The notes under the pieces are model-generated. The model was not told the origin of the DNA and did not search any database. It saw nothing but the letters and a program-made list of their open reading frames with translations. A program made the translations under genes and the position numbers. This document shows positions 44,266 to 52,574 of a stretch of DNA of 64,000 bases, in pieces. The DNA is from Pseudomonas sp. Os17 (GTDB taxonomy: Bacteria; Pseudomonadota; Gammaproteobacteria; Pseudomonadales; Pseudomonadaceae), in contig NZ_AP014627.1 of the NCBI RefSeq assembly GCF_001547895.1, positions 4,343,501-4,407,500 of the forward strand, given 5' to 3'. How positions within the stretch are numbered: position 1 is the first letter of the stretch; the number at the start of each line of letters is the position of its first letter.

Positions 44266-45405
44266 ATGAGCCACTGGCTTTACCTTTCACCCCATACCCC
44301 GGGCGACCGCCCCTGGCATTGCCACTGGTGGTCTGCCGACAGCGCCCCCCGGGAAGGCGATCTGCAGCAGGCCGCCAAACACCTGCGCGGGCAGGCCTTC
44401 GCCCTGCTGCTGCCGATGGAGATGGCCAGCTTTCATCAGGTCAGCGTCCCGGCCCGCAGCGGTCGCTGGTTGCGCCAGGCCCTGCACAGCGCCCTGGAAG
44501 AACACCTGATCGACGACGTCGAGCATCTGCACCTGGCCCATGGCCCGTTGCGCGAGGGACGTCACTGCTCGGTGCTGGTCATCGACCGCGAGCGCCTGCA
44601 GCGTTGCCTCAAGCGCCTGGCCGAGCATGGGCTGCAACCGTCACGCATGCACATCGACGCCGACTGCCTGCCCCAGGACCGGCCACGCGCCCTGGCCTGG
44701 GACGGCCGCTGGCTGCTGGGCGGCAGCGCTGCCCTGCGCCTGACGCTCAACCCGCAGGAGCTCGGCGAACTGGGCCGGCTGCTGCCGGACGGGCTGCTGT
44801 GGCAGGGCGCCGAGGCCCCCACCCTCGACGGTGTCGAACCGCCGCACTGGCAAGCCGAAACGCAGCCCTGGCAAGTGCTCGGCCAGGGCTGCCTGCAGGC
44901 GATCGACCTGTGCCAGGGCCAGTTCCAGCGCCGTACCCGGCAGAGCGCCCCCTGGCGCGTGGTCCTGCTGGTGCTGGCGATGGCCGGCGGCGCGCAACTG
45001 CTGCAGAACGTCGGACACCGACTGTACCTGGAGCAGCGCAGCGACCAGTTGCACGCGGCCAGCCGCAGCCTCTGGCAAGAACGTTTCGCCGATGAACCGG
45101 CCAGCGCCGATCTGGCGCATCAGGTGCGGCTCAAGCAACGTCAGCACGTGCAGGAAGCCCCCGGCGTGGCCCTGCGCCTGTCGCAACTGGCACAACACTG
45201 GAGCGCCAGCGGCGGCGCCCTGTCTCAGATCCAGCGCCTGGATTACCAGGCCGAGGAAGGCTGGAGCCTGCAAGTCAGCGCCCCGGCCTTTGCCGATCTG
45301 CAACTGCTGCGCGAGGGCCTGATCAACCAGGGCCTGAACGTCAGCACCGATTCATCCGTGCGTGACGCGCAAGGCGTCTCCGCGCGTTTTCAAATCAAGG
45401 AGTAA
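44266..45405 (+). CDS. gspL: Type II secretion inner-membrane protein GspL
   Basis: A 379-residue protein that couples the GspE ATPase to the envelope. The cytoplasmic actin-like part spans residues 1-235, one membrane helix about 238-255 (WRVVLLVLAMAGGAQLL) and a periplasmic ferredoxin-like domain ends the protein (LDYQAEEGWSLQVSAPAFADLQ). Start taken at the ATG at 44266; a TTG three bases earlier is in frame. Sequence is divergent, as usual for GspL, so position in the operon adds weight. Confidence 0.87.
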   Translation: MSHWLYLSPHTPGDRPWHCHWWSADSAPREGDLQQAAKHLRGQAFALLLPMEMASFHQVSVPARSGRWLRQALHSALEEHLIDDVEHLHLAHGPLREGRHCSVLVIDRERLQRCLKRLAEHGLQPSRMHIDADCLPQDRPRALAWDGRWLLGGSAALRLTLNPQELGELGRLLPDGLLWQGAEAPTLDGVEPPHWQAETQPWQVLGQGCLQAIDLCQGQFQRRTRQSAPWRVVLLVLAMAGGAQLLQNVGHRLYLEQRSDQLHAASRSLWQERFADEPASADLAHQVRLKQRQHVQEAPGVALRLSQLAQHWSASGGALSQIQRLDYQAEEGWSLQVSAPAFADLQLLREGLINQGLNVSTDSSVRDAQGVSARFQIKE

Positions 45406-45408
45406 GCG

Positions 45409-45909
45409 ATGAAGCGCCCCATCGCCTCGATCCCGGCTCGAAACGCCCTGACGAACCCACTCCGGCAACGCTGGCAGCGTCTGGCAAAACGCGAACAACG
45501 GGCGTTGCAGGCCCTGACCGTCTTCGCCGGCCTGACCAGCCTCTACCTGCTCTGGCAACCGCAACAACAGGCTCTGGCCCAGGCCGAGCAACGCTATACC
45601 GAGGAAACGCAATTGCTTCACGATCTACAACAGCTACCCGCCAGCCCCTCCTCCCTTCAAGGCCCAGCCATTTCCGGCGATGCCCTGCCCGGCATGCTGG
45701 CCCGCTCCAGCAGCCAGGCCGGACTCAACCTCGAACGCATGGACCAGGAGGATCAGGGCCGGGTCAACCTCAGCCTGGAAGGCCCGCTCAACGGCCTGAT
45801 CAGCTGGATCGACCAGCTGGAACAGCAGCACGTCTCGGTCCTGTCGTTCTCCATCGAAGTCGACAAGGACGCCATGGCCAGCGCGCGCTTGCAGCTGCAC
45901 AGCCCTTGA
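45409..45909 (+). CDS. gspM: Type II secretion inner-membrane protein GspM
   Basis: A 166-residue partner of GspL: cytoplasmic N-terminus, a membrane helix at about 38-56 (ALTVFAGLTSLYLLW) after the LAKREQRALQAL motif, and a periplasmic ferredoxin-like domain (LEGPLNGLISWIDQLEQQHVSVLSFSIE). It starts 3 bases after gspL and is the last gene before a terminator. No gspN or gspO follows. Confidence 0.88.
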   Translation: MKRPIASIPARNALTNPLRQRWQRLAKREQRALQALTVFAGLTSLYLLWQPQQQALAQAEQRYTEETQLLHDLQQLPASPSSLQGPAISGDALPGMLARSSSQAGLNLERMDQEDQGRVNLSLEGPLNGLISWIDQLEQQHVSVLSFSIEVDKDAMASARLQLHSP

Positions 45910-45941
45910 AACCTCGTCATTCCTGAAACCCGGACAACAAA

Positions 45942-45966
45942 AAGCCCGCCGAAGCGGGCTTTTTTA
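45942..45966. terminator. Bidirectional terminator between gspM and yccA
   Basis: aagcccgc-cgaa-gcgggctt with T-runs on both strands (TTTTTT after, aacaaaaa before). It ends the secretion operon and also serves yccA arriving from the right. Confidence 0.92.
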
Positions 45967-45984
45967 GCGGCTCAACCAGCAGGA

Positions 45985-46656
45985 TCAGTCATCGCGACCC
46001 ATGATGCCGAACAGCTGCAGCAGGCTGACGAACAGGTTGTAGATCGATACATACAGGCTGATGGTGGCCATGATGTAGTTGCGTTCGCCGCCGTGGATGA
46101 TGGCGCTGGTCTGGAACAGGATGCACACCGAGGAGAACAGCACGAAACCGGCGCTGATCGCCAACTGCAGGCCACTGATCTGGAAGAACAGGCTGGCCAG
46201 CACGGCACCCATCAGGACAAAGAAACCGGCGGTGATGAAACCACCGAGGAAGCTCATGTCCTTGCGGGTGATCAGCACATAGGCCGACAGACCGCCAAAC
46301 ACCAGCGCCGTCATGGCGAAGGCCGAGCTGACCACTTCAGCACCGCCCTGCATGCCCAGGTAACGGTTGAGGATCGGGCCGAGCAAAAAGCCCATGAAAC
46401 CGGTCAGGGCGAAAGCCGACACCAGGCCCCAGGCCGAGTCACGGAGTTTGTTGGTGAGGAAGAACAGACCGTAGAAGCCGATCAGCACCACGAAGATGTT
46501 CGGGTAACCGACCCGCATCTGCTGCGCCACATAAGCCATGACACCGCTGAACGCGAGGGTCAGGGCCAGCAAGCCGTAAGTGTTGCGCAGGACGCGGCTA
46601 ACCTCTAGCTGCTCGGCCTGCACGCCGTTGTTAACTGCGTAATCCTGTTCGCGCAT
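45985..46656 (-). CDS. yccA: Bax-inhibitor-1 family inner-membrane protein YccA
   Basis: A 223-residue, seven-helix membrane protein orthologous to E. coli YccA, which interacts with and modulates the FtsH protease. Start at 46656 (MREQDYAVNNGVQAEQLEVSRVLRNTYGLLALTLAFS in pieces) removes a long upstream extension running across the tRNA gene. Family phrases: VLRNTYGLLALTLAF, ALTGFMGFLLGPILNRYL, YVLITRKDMSFLGGF and IIHGGERNYIMATISLYVS. It is divergent from the tRNA-Ser gene. Confidence 0.95.
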   Translation of the reverse strand: MREQDYAVNNGVQAEQLEVSRVLRNTYGLLALTLAFSGVMAYVAQQMRVGYPNIFVVLIGFYGLFFLTNKLRDSAWGLVSAFALTGFMGFLLGPILNRYLGMQGGAEVVSSAFAMTALVFGGLSAYVLITRKDMSFLGGFITAGFFVLMGAVLASLFFQISGLQLAISAGFVLFSSVCILFQTSAIIHGGERNYIMATISLYVSIYNLFVSLLQLFGIMGRDD

Positions 46657-46732
46657 GGCGACACTCCTGTTGGGGGAAACATTTAGTGGCAAGGATGATA
46701 ACAGAGGCTCTGTAACTCGCGACGCAGAGAGT

Positions 46733-46761
46733 TTGACAGTGTGTTTCATTCGGGTATTATG
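46733..46761 (+). promoter_or_regulatory. Sigma-70 promoter of tRNA-Ser
   Basis: TTGACA (46733-46738), 17-base spacer, TATTAT (46756-46761), followed by a GC-rich discriminator (ggcgcccgc). The tRNA begins 19 bases after the -10 hexamer. A GC-rich discriminator is typical of stringently controlled stable-RNA promoters. Confidence 0.88.
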
Positions 46762-46780
46762 GCGCCCGCAATGCGATCTG

Positions 46781-46867
46781 GAGGTGTGGCCGAGTGGTTT
46801 AAGGCAGCGGTCTTGAAAACCGCCGACTGTAACAGGTCCTAGAGTTCGAATCTCTACGCCTCCGCCA
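46781..46867 (+). tRNA. tRNA-Ser (anticodon UGA)
   Basis: A class II tRNA with CCA encoded. The acceptor stem ggaggtg/cgcctcc closes with one G-U pair. The anticodon arm gcggt-cTTGAaa-accgc shows anticodon TGA, a long variable arm (gactgtaacaggtc) follows, and the T-arm contains gttcgaatc. A terminator follows directly. Confidence 0.96.
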
Positions 46868-46880
46868 AATCTCAACGAGA

Positions 46881-46906
46881 AAGCCCTGATTTTTCAGGGC
46901 TTTTTT
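46881..46906 (+). terminator. Terminator of tRNA-Ser
   Basis: aagccctga-tttt-tcagggctt followed by TTTT, 14 bases after the tRNA CCA end. Confidence 0.9.
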
Positions 46907-47195
46907 GTGTCTGGCGTCCAGGTTTGGTGCCATTCCACTCAAAGCGTTCCATCACTATTGTGGACGTGTTCCCTAACCAGCCCTCCTCCGGCGTCCTGCC
47001 GAACAAAAAACACACCACATCGCTACTCGACGCGGTATCACTACGCTGGCGCATAGAGGGTCCCGTCAACCTCCTCAACGCCATTGAAGTTCAAGCCAAG
47101 CTGCGCCATGCCAAATCTCTTCACCACTGAGCGTGCTGATGAATAGAAGCCCACAGGCGGCGCTATGCTTACGCTCCTAGCGTGAGGGCACAGCA
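46907..47195. other. Gap between tRNA-Ser and yedK without a clear gene
   Basis: No convincing frame is seen on either strand; short open frames lack ribosome binding sites or family resemblance. I looked for an integrase, a repeat of the tRNA 3' end and a LexA box and found none. A small inverted pair (ttacgctcctagcgtgag) precedes yedK. Confidence 0.5.
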
Positions 47196-47909
47196 ATGTG
47201 CGGAAGACTTTCTCAGTATCGCGGTATCCACGACTTCGTCGCTGCCCTGAGCATGCCAGGGGCACTGGTCAACAGCGTTGGCGACCAGCCCCTGGGGCGC
47301 TACAACGTAGCGCCGACAATGCAGCTTGCCCTCTTCCATATTGCCGGCGAAGCGTTGCATGCCGACGCCGTGCGCTGGGGCTGGCGGCCGCACTGGGCGG
47401 ATGATCGCGCAGCCCCGGTCAATGCCCGGGTCGAAAAAGTGGCCCACGGTCCGTTCTTCCGCCAGATCTGGCCGCACCGGGCCCTATGCCCGATCGACAA
47501 CTGGTTCGAGTGGGTGGATGAAGGCGGCGCGAGGAAGCAGCCCTACCTGATCCGGCACCGCGACGGCTCCCCCATCCTCTGTGCCTCGATCGGACAACTT
47601 CCGGATCCAGAGCGAGGCCGCGCAGAGCACGACGGCTTTGTGATCATCACTGCCGACACCCAAGGTGGCATGGTCGATATTCACGACCGCCGGCCGGTGG
47701 TCCTGGCGCCGGACCTGGCCCGGGAATGGCTCGATCCAGCCACGCCGAAGGAGCGCGCCGAACAGATGGCCTTGCACCAGGGTGAGCCCGCCGACGCCTT
47801 CGAATGGTTCAGAGTCAGCACCGCCATCGGCAACGTCAGGAACCACGGGGCGGAACTGATAGAGCCTACGACCAAACCCGCCGGGGGCGATGTGGTGAAC
47901 AACGGCTGA
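47196..47909 (+). CDS. yedK: SOS response-associated (SRAP/HMCES) protein, YedK family
   Basis: A 237-residue SRAP protein that forms a covalent thiazolidine link to abasic sites in single-stranded DNA. Catalytic Cys2 follows the start Met (MCGRLSQ), with Asn in RYNVAPT, the Glu in WFEWVDEGGARKQPYLI, and the C-terminal IHDRRPVVL His/Arg motif. GAGGG lies 7 bases before the ATG. The gene stands alone in the accessory stretch after tRNA-Ser; I see no LexA box upstream. Confidence 0.95.
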   Translation: MCGRLSQYRGIHDFVAALSMPGALVNSVGDQPLGRYNVAPTMQLALFHIAGEALHADAVRWGWRPHWADDRAAPVNARVEKVAHGPFFRQIWPHRALCPIDNWFEWVDEGGARKQPYLIRHRDGSPILCASIGQLPDPERGRAEHDGFVIITADTQGGMVDIHDRRPVVLAPDLAREWLDPATPKERAEQMALHQGEPADAFEWFRVSTAIGNVRNHGAELIEPTTKPAGGDVVNNG

Positions 47910-48026
47910 TGATTGACAGGCCTCCCTATCGAGCCCGGCCCGGCACCGGGATTCTTCTATCTATACAGCGACCCACCTTGGTATCGTTGCGCCGCTATTC
48001 GGCAGGCAGCAAGGAAGCGGTGAGGA

Positions 48027-48350
48027 ATGCATAAATGGAAAACTCTAGTGTTCGTCATCCTGGCATTGACCGGTGCTCAAGCCGCGGCGGAAAACAAGGG
48101 CTCCTATCAAAACTCGATGATGATGATAACACTGGCTCCAACCTTGCTTCTTTCAGGAACAACCGGACTATCTGAGCTGGCGGTGAAGCAATTCCAGCCT
48201 GCCAAGGCTGATGCACTGGCATTCGTAGGCTCAAATGGCGAGATTCGCGGCGCTCAATTCGAGCAAGCCGTTCGCTACTACCACTCGGCCTATGGCCAGC
48301 CGTACATGACCGACGAACAACTGGCCCTGGCAATCGCTACTACGCTCTGA
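48027..48350 (+). CDS. DUF2388-type small exported protein
   Basis: A 107-residue protein with a signal peptide (residues 1-21, ending AQAAA) and the DUF2388 (TIGR02448) C-terminal pattern: ADALAFVGSNGEIRGAQFEQA then YMTDEQLALAIAT. DUF2388 proteins are small periplasmic proteins common in Pseudomonas with no known function. GAGG precedes the ATG closely. Confidence 0.8.
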   Translation: MHKWKTLVFVILALTGAQAAAENKGSYQNSMMMITLAPTLLLSGTTGLSELAVKQFQPAKADALAFVGSNGEIRGAQFEQAVRYYHSAYGQPYMTDEQLALAIATTL

Positions 48351-48470
48351 AGTCTGTTCTCCTGGCATCACGTGCAGCGGCACAGGACTTCATCAAAGTC
48401 ATGCCTGAAATAAAACCAGCCTCCCCACAGCACTTTCCTCAAGTTCCAGCGGACGGTTAGCCAAGCCGCG

Positions 48471-48710
48471 TTAGCGTAATTCAGCAGGCGCCTCCATGAG
48501 TTCTGTCAGTGGCCGAACAGGATTGGCCTGCACGCGTTCAAAAAGAGGCGGGGTTTTACCTTCCATTCGATAGATGCACGCCTTGATCAGCCGCCCCTTT
48601 CTGTTGTCCTTCGGTAGCTCAACAAAATGCCCGAATTTGCAGTTTTCTTCGTTGACGACATAGGCAGGATCCTCCGCCCAGAGCGAGAGAACCATCATTA
48701 GCAGAAACAT
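48471..48710 (-). CDS. Small exported protein of unknown function
   Basis: A 79-residue frame with AAGGA 9 bases upstream of the ATG. The N-terminus is hydrophobic (MFLLMMVLSLWAEDPAYVV), probably a short signal sequence, and two Cys occur in the mature part (EENCKFGHFVELP and IKACIYRMEG), which could form a disulfide. I do not recognise a family. The good ribosome binding site and coherent protein make it a likely real gene. Confidence 0.5.
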   Translation of the reverse strand: MFLLMMVLSLWAEDPAYVVNEENCKFGHFVELPKDNRKGRLIKACIYRMEGKTPPLFERVQANPVRPLTELMEAPAELR

Positions 48711-48993
48711 TGATTGCAGTCCTTGGCGACACTTTGGGCCGGCTGTCTAACAGGCGTCGGATTCAACGGCAACCCTGCTCCCATCTTTGCGCATACAGGG
48801 CTCCTGTCGACCTGCCCAACGGACAGGATGCTGGACTTGGAATCGGCAGCCCTTATCATGCGGCGCTCTACTCGGCCCTCAGGGAAATAGACGCTGATGA
48901 ACAAGGCCCGTGCCTGGTTACGCCGACCCGTTCCAACCTTGCCCGCTTGGTGTTCCGATAACGGCTTTCCAGCAACCCATCAGAGAAGTCCAT

Positions 48994-49525
48994 ATGACCC
49001 CCAATCCGATAATCGATAACGGATTACGCGTCGCGTTGGTGACAGGATCCACTTCCGGCATCGGTGCAGCCATTGCACGTGCACTCAGCCAGGCAGGCTA
49101 TGCGGTGGTGCTCCATTCGCGAAGTTCTGCGGATACGGGACGCGCTATGGCCGCTGAACTGAAACAGGCTGTTTATGTACAAGCCGATCTTGCTGTTGAA
49201 GCTGACAGGGTCAGGCTTGTTAACGAGGCGATCGCCGCGTGGGGGCAGCTCGATGTATTGGTCAATAACGCTGGTATTAGCAGAGTCATTCCCCACGGCG
49301 ACCTTGCTCGACCGCATCGACACTTCACGGATGGTCTTGGCAAGGTCAACCACCGGCGGGCAACGCCAGGCATCAGGGCTGATCGAGGGTATGGCCTATT
49401 CACTCAGCGGCGACCCCCGTCATCCCCTGGGCCCGGCTTTTGAACAATGGCGATCCCGCTTCGAAGCCTGGCAGGCCGGCCTGGGTGCGCAAGACCTCTG
49501 GAAGGCCGCCCGCAGCGTGCATTGA
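48994..49525 (+). pseudogene. Truncated short-chain dehydrogenase fused out of frame to an unrelated 3' fragment
   Basis: Residues 1-105 are a normal SDR N-terminus: NAD-binding [20 protein letters not shown] and the NNAGIS motif. At about 49309 the match stops; the remaining frame (to the stop at 49443) reads as non-protein. From about 49304 to 49525 another frame instead makes sense (SGLIEGMAYSLSGDPRHPLG; then FEQWRSRFEAWQAGL), apparently the C-terminus of a different gene. The catalytic Tyr-x3-Lys of SDRs is missing, so no enzyme can be made. A deletion joining two genes explains the structure. Confidence 0.75.
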
Positions 49526-49861
49526 ACAACCAAGAGACGCCGCGCACAGGCTGTTCGACAAGTGGTGTCCTCTTTTCCTTCAAGGCTCAAGTTGCACTTA
49601 ATTGAACTGACGACACCTCAGCCAGGTTGCCGTTCACTGCCTTGCCGACAGCAAGAAACTGTCTGGACGCCAATGCGTTTCACCCTCATTGGCCGGCCAT
49701 TCCAGTCAGGTCGCATGAAACAACGCCTCCCCTATCAGGTCCCCCATAACACCCTCACCCCAATCAACCACGCGGCCATGAATTCAAGGATCATGTACCT
49801 CCTCCCCCAATGCCTCGAACGGATAAACGCCCGAAAAAGTGGCGGGATGGGCGCGCTTGGT
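49526..49861. other. Gap without recognisable gene
   Basis: About 336 bases of lower GC than the core genome. A 113-codon open frame (49562-49903) has no ribosome binding site, no family resemblance and runs into the gene on the other strand; I do not accept it. No repeats or hairpins of note. Confidence 0.4.
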
Positions 49862-50494
49862 TCATTTGTCCAGATCCGCCAGGTTATGCATCCGTTCGCC
49901 TAACGCTCCTCGCAACCACGCCGAATGAAACTCCATTTCTTCCAGAGAAGTACCCTCGGCCAATCGGTATAGCGACTGCTTGCCCCTTGGCCCCTGACAC
50001 AAAACGCTGAAATGGCCATCGCGGTCATAACTGGCGAACACGTAAGGGTAGATGCCAATGATGTCGCTATATGGCACCCGTACTTCGGTGGGCTTACGGC
50101 CGCGCCGGCTGACGGTAAGGGTCAGCAATTGCTGGTTTTCGTCGAACATGAAGGCCAGCACTCTGGGCACAGAGAAAATCCACGCGAAGACCAGTCCCAT
50201 GAGCACGGTAAAGCCCAGCAGGAACTGGATGAGAAGCGCCGTTGTGAAACTCGACCCATCGCTGCGCGGTTCACCTAGCATCGCTTCGGCCCCCAGAAGG
50301 AGCAATATCGTCAGCACCAAGACCGGCAAAGACCAAAGCACCAAGAAACAGAACCCCATGATGGCCGCTCCAGCGCTGCCCATGATCGGCAAGTCCGGAT
50401 CTTGCTGCCAAATAGGTGGGTGAGGAGCAAAATCGTCGTTGCCCGGCGCAGCTGGAGGCGCTGTGACAAGGCGAGATGGGCATTGGCGATTCAT
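49862..50494 (-). CDS. Membrane protein of unknown function with two helices
   Basis: A 210-residue protein: Pro-rich N-terminus (1-36), two hydrophobic helices at about 43-68 (MGFCFLVLWSLPVLVLTILLLL in part) and 86-108 (LLIQFLLGFTVLMGLVFAW), then a soluble C-terminal domain of about 95 residues with beta-strand-like alternation (QQLLTLTVSRRGRKPTEVRVPYSDI), reminiscent of a membrane-attached PH-like domain. I do not recognise a named family. It lies in the accessory stretch next to a broken SDR gene. Confidence 0.7.
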   Translation of the reverse strand: MNRQCPSRLVTAPPAAPGNDDFAPHPPIWQQDPDLPIMGSAGAAIMGFCFLVLWSLPVLVLTILLLLGAEAMLGEPRSDGSSFTTALLIQFLLGFTVLMGLVFAWIFSVPRVLAFMFDENQQLLTLTVSRRGRKPTEVRVPYSDIIGIYPYVFASYDRDGHFSVLCQGPRGKQSLYRLAEGTSLEEMEFHSAWLRGALGERMHNLADLDK

Positions 50495-50685
50495 TGAGGA
50501 AGCTCCAGGAGTGCAGCGTAGACGGTACCACTACTGCCAGACAGTCGCCCTGGGATCGTCGGTTTTTTTCAACGCATTGATTGTTCAACGCCCTTCCCAG
50601 GGCCCACTGGCCAACGCCAGGCGCAGGTACAGCCCGGGCCGCAAGGTGGCTCTGCGACCTTCCCGTCCAGGAACGGCTCATGAAA

Positions 50686-50709
50686 AAGCCCCGCACGATG
50701 GCGGGGCTT
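50686..50709 (-). terminator. Terminator of the GNAT gene at 50791
   Basis: On the minus strand the hairpin aagccccgc-catcgt-gcggggctt is followed by TTT, 82 bases after the GNAT stop codon. Bases 50495-50790 hold nothing else that I can identify. Confidence 0.8.
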
Positions 50710-50790
50710 GGTAACGTTCATGGTCAAATGCGTCGGGCTGAAACCCGGGAGACAGTGAAGCCGATCCGGGACCTCATTTCACGTCGGTGC

Positions 50791-51255
50791 TCACAACAGG
50801 CGCAAGCGCATCACCAGCTCCCCATCAATCACCTCGCCTGTCTCCAGAAAGCCTTCCGAAGCATATAGATTGCGCGCCTCCCTGTTGTCCGGCGCAACGC
50901 CGAGAGTGACCCAGGGACCGCCCGGCAATGGCCTCAGATAGGCCAAAAGTGCACGCAACGCGGCACGCCCATAGCCCATCCCCTGATAGCGTCGATCGAC
51001 CATCAGCCGATAGATCCATCGGCCATTATCATCAGGGTCCAGGGCATGCATGAGGAAGCCAACCAGTTCACCGGAATGGCTAGCGCGCACCGCCAGGGGT
51101 TCACACCAAGGGCTTTGGTCGGCCTGTTCCAATGATTCTGCGTTGCTGGCAATGAAGTCACTTTGCTCGTCGCGCACTTGCAGCGCGCAACATTGCGCTT
51201 CTTCATCGCAAGTAGATACGGGGGTGAGGGTTACCGAGGGATAAAGCATTTGCAT
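50791..51255 (-). CDS. GNAT-family N-acetyltransferase
   Basis: A 154-residue acetyltransferase. Acetyl-CoA-binding motif A is IYRLMVDRRYQGMGYGRAALRALLAYL (the QGMGYG turn near residue 90), preceded by GELVGFLMHALD, and motif B is APDNREARNLYASEGFLETGE, whose DNREARNLYASEGF pattern is that of polyamine/amine acetyltransferases such as SpeG/PaiA. Start at 51255; a second ATG at 51249 is in frame. Substrate unknown. Confidence 0.88.
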   Translation of the reverse strand: MQMLYPSVTLTPVSTCDEEAQCCALQVRDEQSDFIASNAESLEQADQSPWCEPLAVRASHSGELVGFLMHALDPDDNGRWIYRLMVDRRYQGMGYGRAALRALLAYLRPLPGGPWVTLGVAPDNREARNLYASEGFLETGEVIDGELVMRLRLL

Positions 51256-51468
51256 GTGGGTGTCTCCGCGGAGCAGTGATTGCCCCTCCAGAATTTTGTT
51301 GATGGTTCAGTAGTGGAAACATCGTTGGAAACTGGCTCATAGGGCACCTCCTTGTGTCTCGCGGAAAAACAAGCGCTTACTGGTCCGGCTCAAGCGGCGG
51401 CAAAATTCTAGAAAGCTGGCCTTATCGAATCAAGCGGCAACGCTGTGATTGTTCTGACAAGCAATAAA

Positions 51469-51494
51469 AAAACCGGCGAATATTCGCCGGTTTT
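51469..51494. terminator. Bidirectional terminator after allE
   Basis: aaccggcgaa-ta-ttcgccggtt within A- and T-runs on both sides. It ends allE read leftwards. The rest of 51256-51550 contains no gene that I can support. Confidence 0.9.
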
Positions 51495-51550
51495 CATCCC
51501 TCGCCGCACGCCGCTGCAGAGCCCTTGAGCGGCCCTGCCCGGCGATCGGC

Positions 51551-52387
51551 TCAATGCGGTGCGTTGAGGGTCAGGCGCATCTGGCGGTTCACATCCTTGT
51601 ACAGCAGGTAGCGGAAGCGACCCGGGCCGCCGGAGTAGCAGGCCTGCGGGCAGAAGGCGCGCAGCCACATGAAGTCACCGGCCTCGACTTCCACCCAGTC
51701 TTGGTTCAGGCGATACACCGCCTTGCCTTCCAGGACATACAGGCCGTGCTCCATGACATGAGTCTCGGCGAACGGAATCACGCCGCCCGGCTCGAAGTTG
51801 ACGATGTTGACGTGCATGTCATGGCGCATGTCGCTCATGTCGACAAACCGCGTGGTGCTCCAGCGACCTTCGGTGTCCGGCATCACCCGCGGCTCGATGT
51901 CCTGCTCGTTGGTGACGAACGCGTCCGGGTACGGCACGCCGTCGACTTTCTGGTAGTGCTTGCGGATCCAGTGGAAACGCGCCTCGGTGCCGCTGGTGTT
52001 GCGCAGCTTCCAGTCGGCCGCCGGCGGGATGAAGGCATAACCACCGGGCTTGAGGACGTGCTCCTGGCCCTGCAGGGTCAGGTTGACTTCGCCTTCGACG
52101 ACGAACAGCACCGCTTCGGCGTTGGGGTCCTGCTCGGGCTTGTCGCTGCCGCCATTGGCGCCCACTTCGACGATGTACTGGGAAAAGGTTTCGGCAAAAC
52201 CCGACAGCGGACGGGCAATCACCCACATGCGCATGTTGTCCCAGTGCGGCAGGTGGCTGGTGACGATGTCACGCATCACGCCCTTGGGGATCACGGCATA
52301 GGCTTCGGTGAACATGGCACGGTCGGTGAGCATTTCGGTCTGCGCCGGGTGCCCGCCGTGGGGTGCGTAATAAGTGGTTTTGGACAT
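51551..52387 (-). CDS. allE: (S)-ureidoglycine aminohydrolase
   Basis: A 278-residue bicupin enzyme of the allantoin branch of purine breakdown, converting ureidoglycine to ureidoglycolate with release of ammonia. Start MSKTTYYAPHGGHPAQTEMLTDRAMFTEAYAVIPKG (in pieces) is typical. The first cupin is at about residues 60-135 (EAVLFVVEGEVNLTLQGQEHVLKPGGYAFIPP) and the second, metal-binding, at about 190-265 (VNFEPGGVIPFAETHVMEHGLYVLEGKAVYRL) with its Glu and His ligands. Other purine-degradation genes are not adjacent; the LysR gene upstream on the same strand is a plausible regulator. Confidence 0.93.
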   Translation of the reverse strand: MSKTTYYAPHGGHPAQTEMLTDRAMFTEAYAVIPKGVMRDIVTSHLPHWDNMRMWVIARPLSGFAETFSQYIVEVGANGGSDKPEQDPNAEAVLFVVEGEVNLTLQGQEHVLKPGGYAFIPPAADWKLRNTSGTEARFHWIRKHYQKVDGVPYPDAFVTNEQDIEPRVMPDTEGRWSTTRFVDMSDMRHDMHVNIVNFEPGGVIPFAETHVMEHGLYVLEGKAVYRLNQDWVEVEAGDFMWLRAFCPQACYSGGPGRFRYLLYKDVNRQMRLTLNAPH

Positions 52388-52574
52388 CGAGACTCTCCTC
52401 ATTGTTGTTTTGCTGCCCCGTGCAGCAGCGCCGCCGGGGTCAACAAAGCTGCGGGTCGACACGCCACGAAGGGCGGCGCGGACCTCTGCTGTGCACCACG
52501 ATATCCAGCGCCGCTTTCATGCACAAATTAAATACCGGAATCCGGCATATTCATTTATCAAATACCAAACAGAC

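Noticed and set aside
46924..47130. 68-codon frame after tRNA-Ser as a small gene
   Set aside because: No ribosome binding site, non-ATG start and no protein resemblance; the opposite strand is equally open.
47130..47195. LexA (SOS) box before yedK
   Set aside because: No CTGT-N8-ACAG match near the start codon.
49562..49903. 113-codon plus-strand frame in the accessory stretch
   Set aside because: No ribosome binding site, atypical composition, and its end runs into the minus-strand membrane protein gene.
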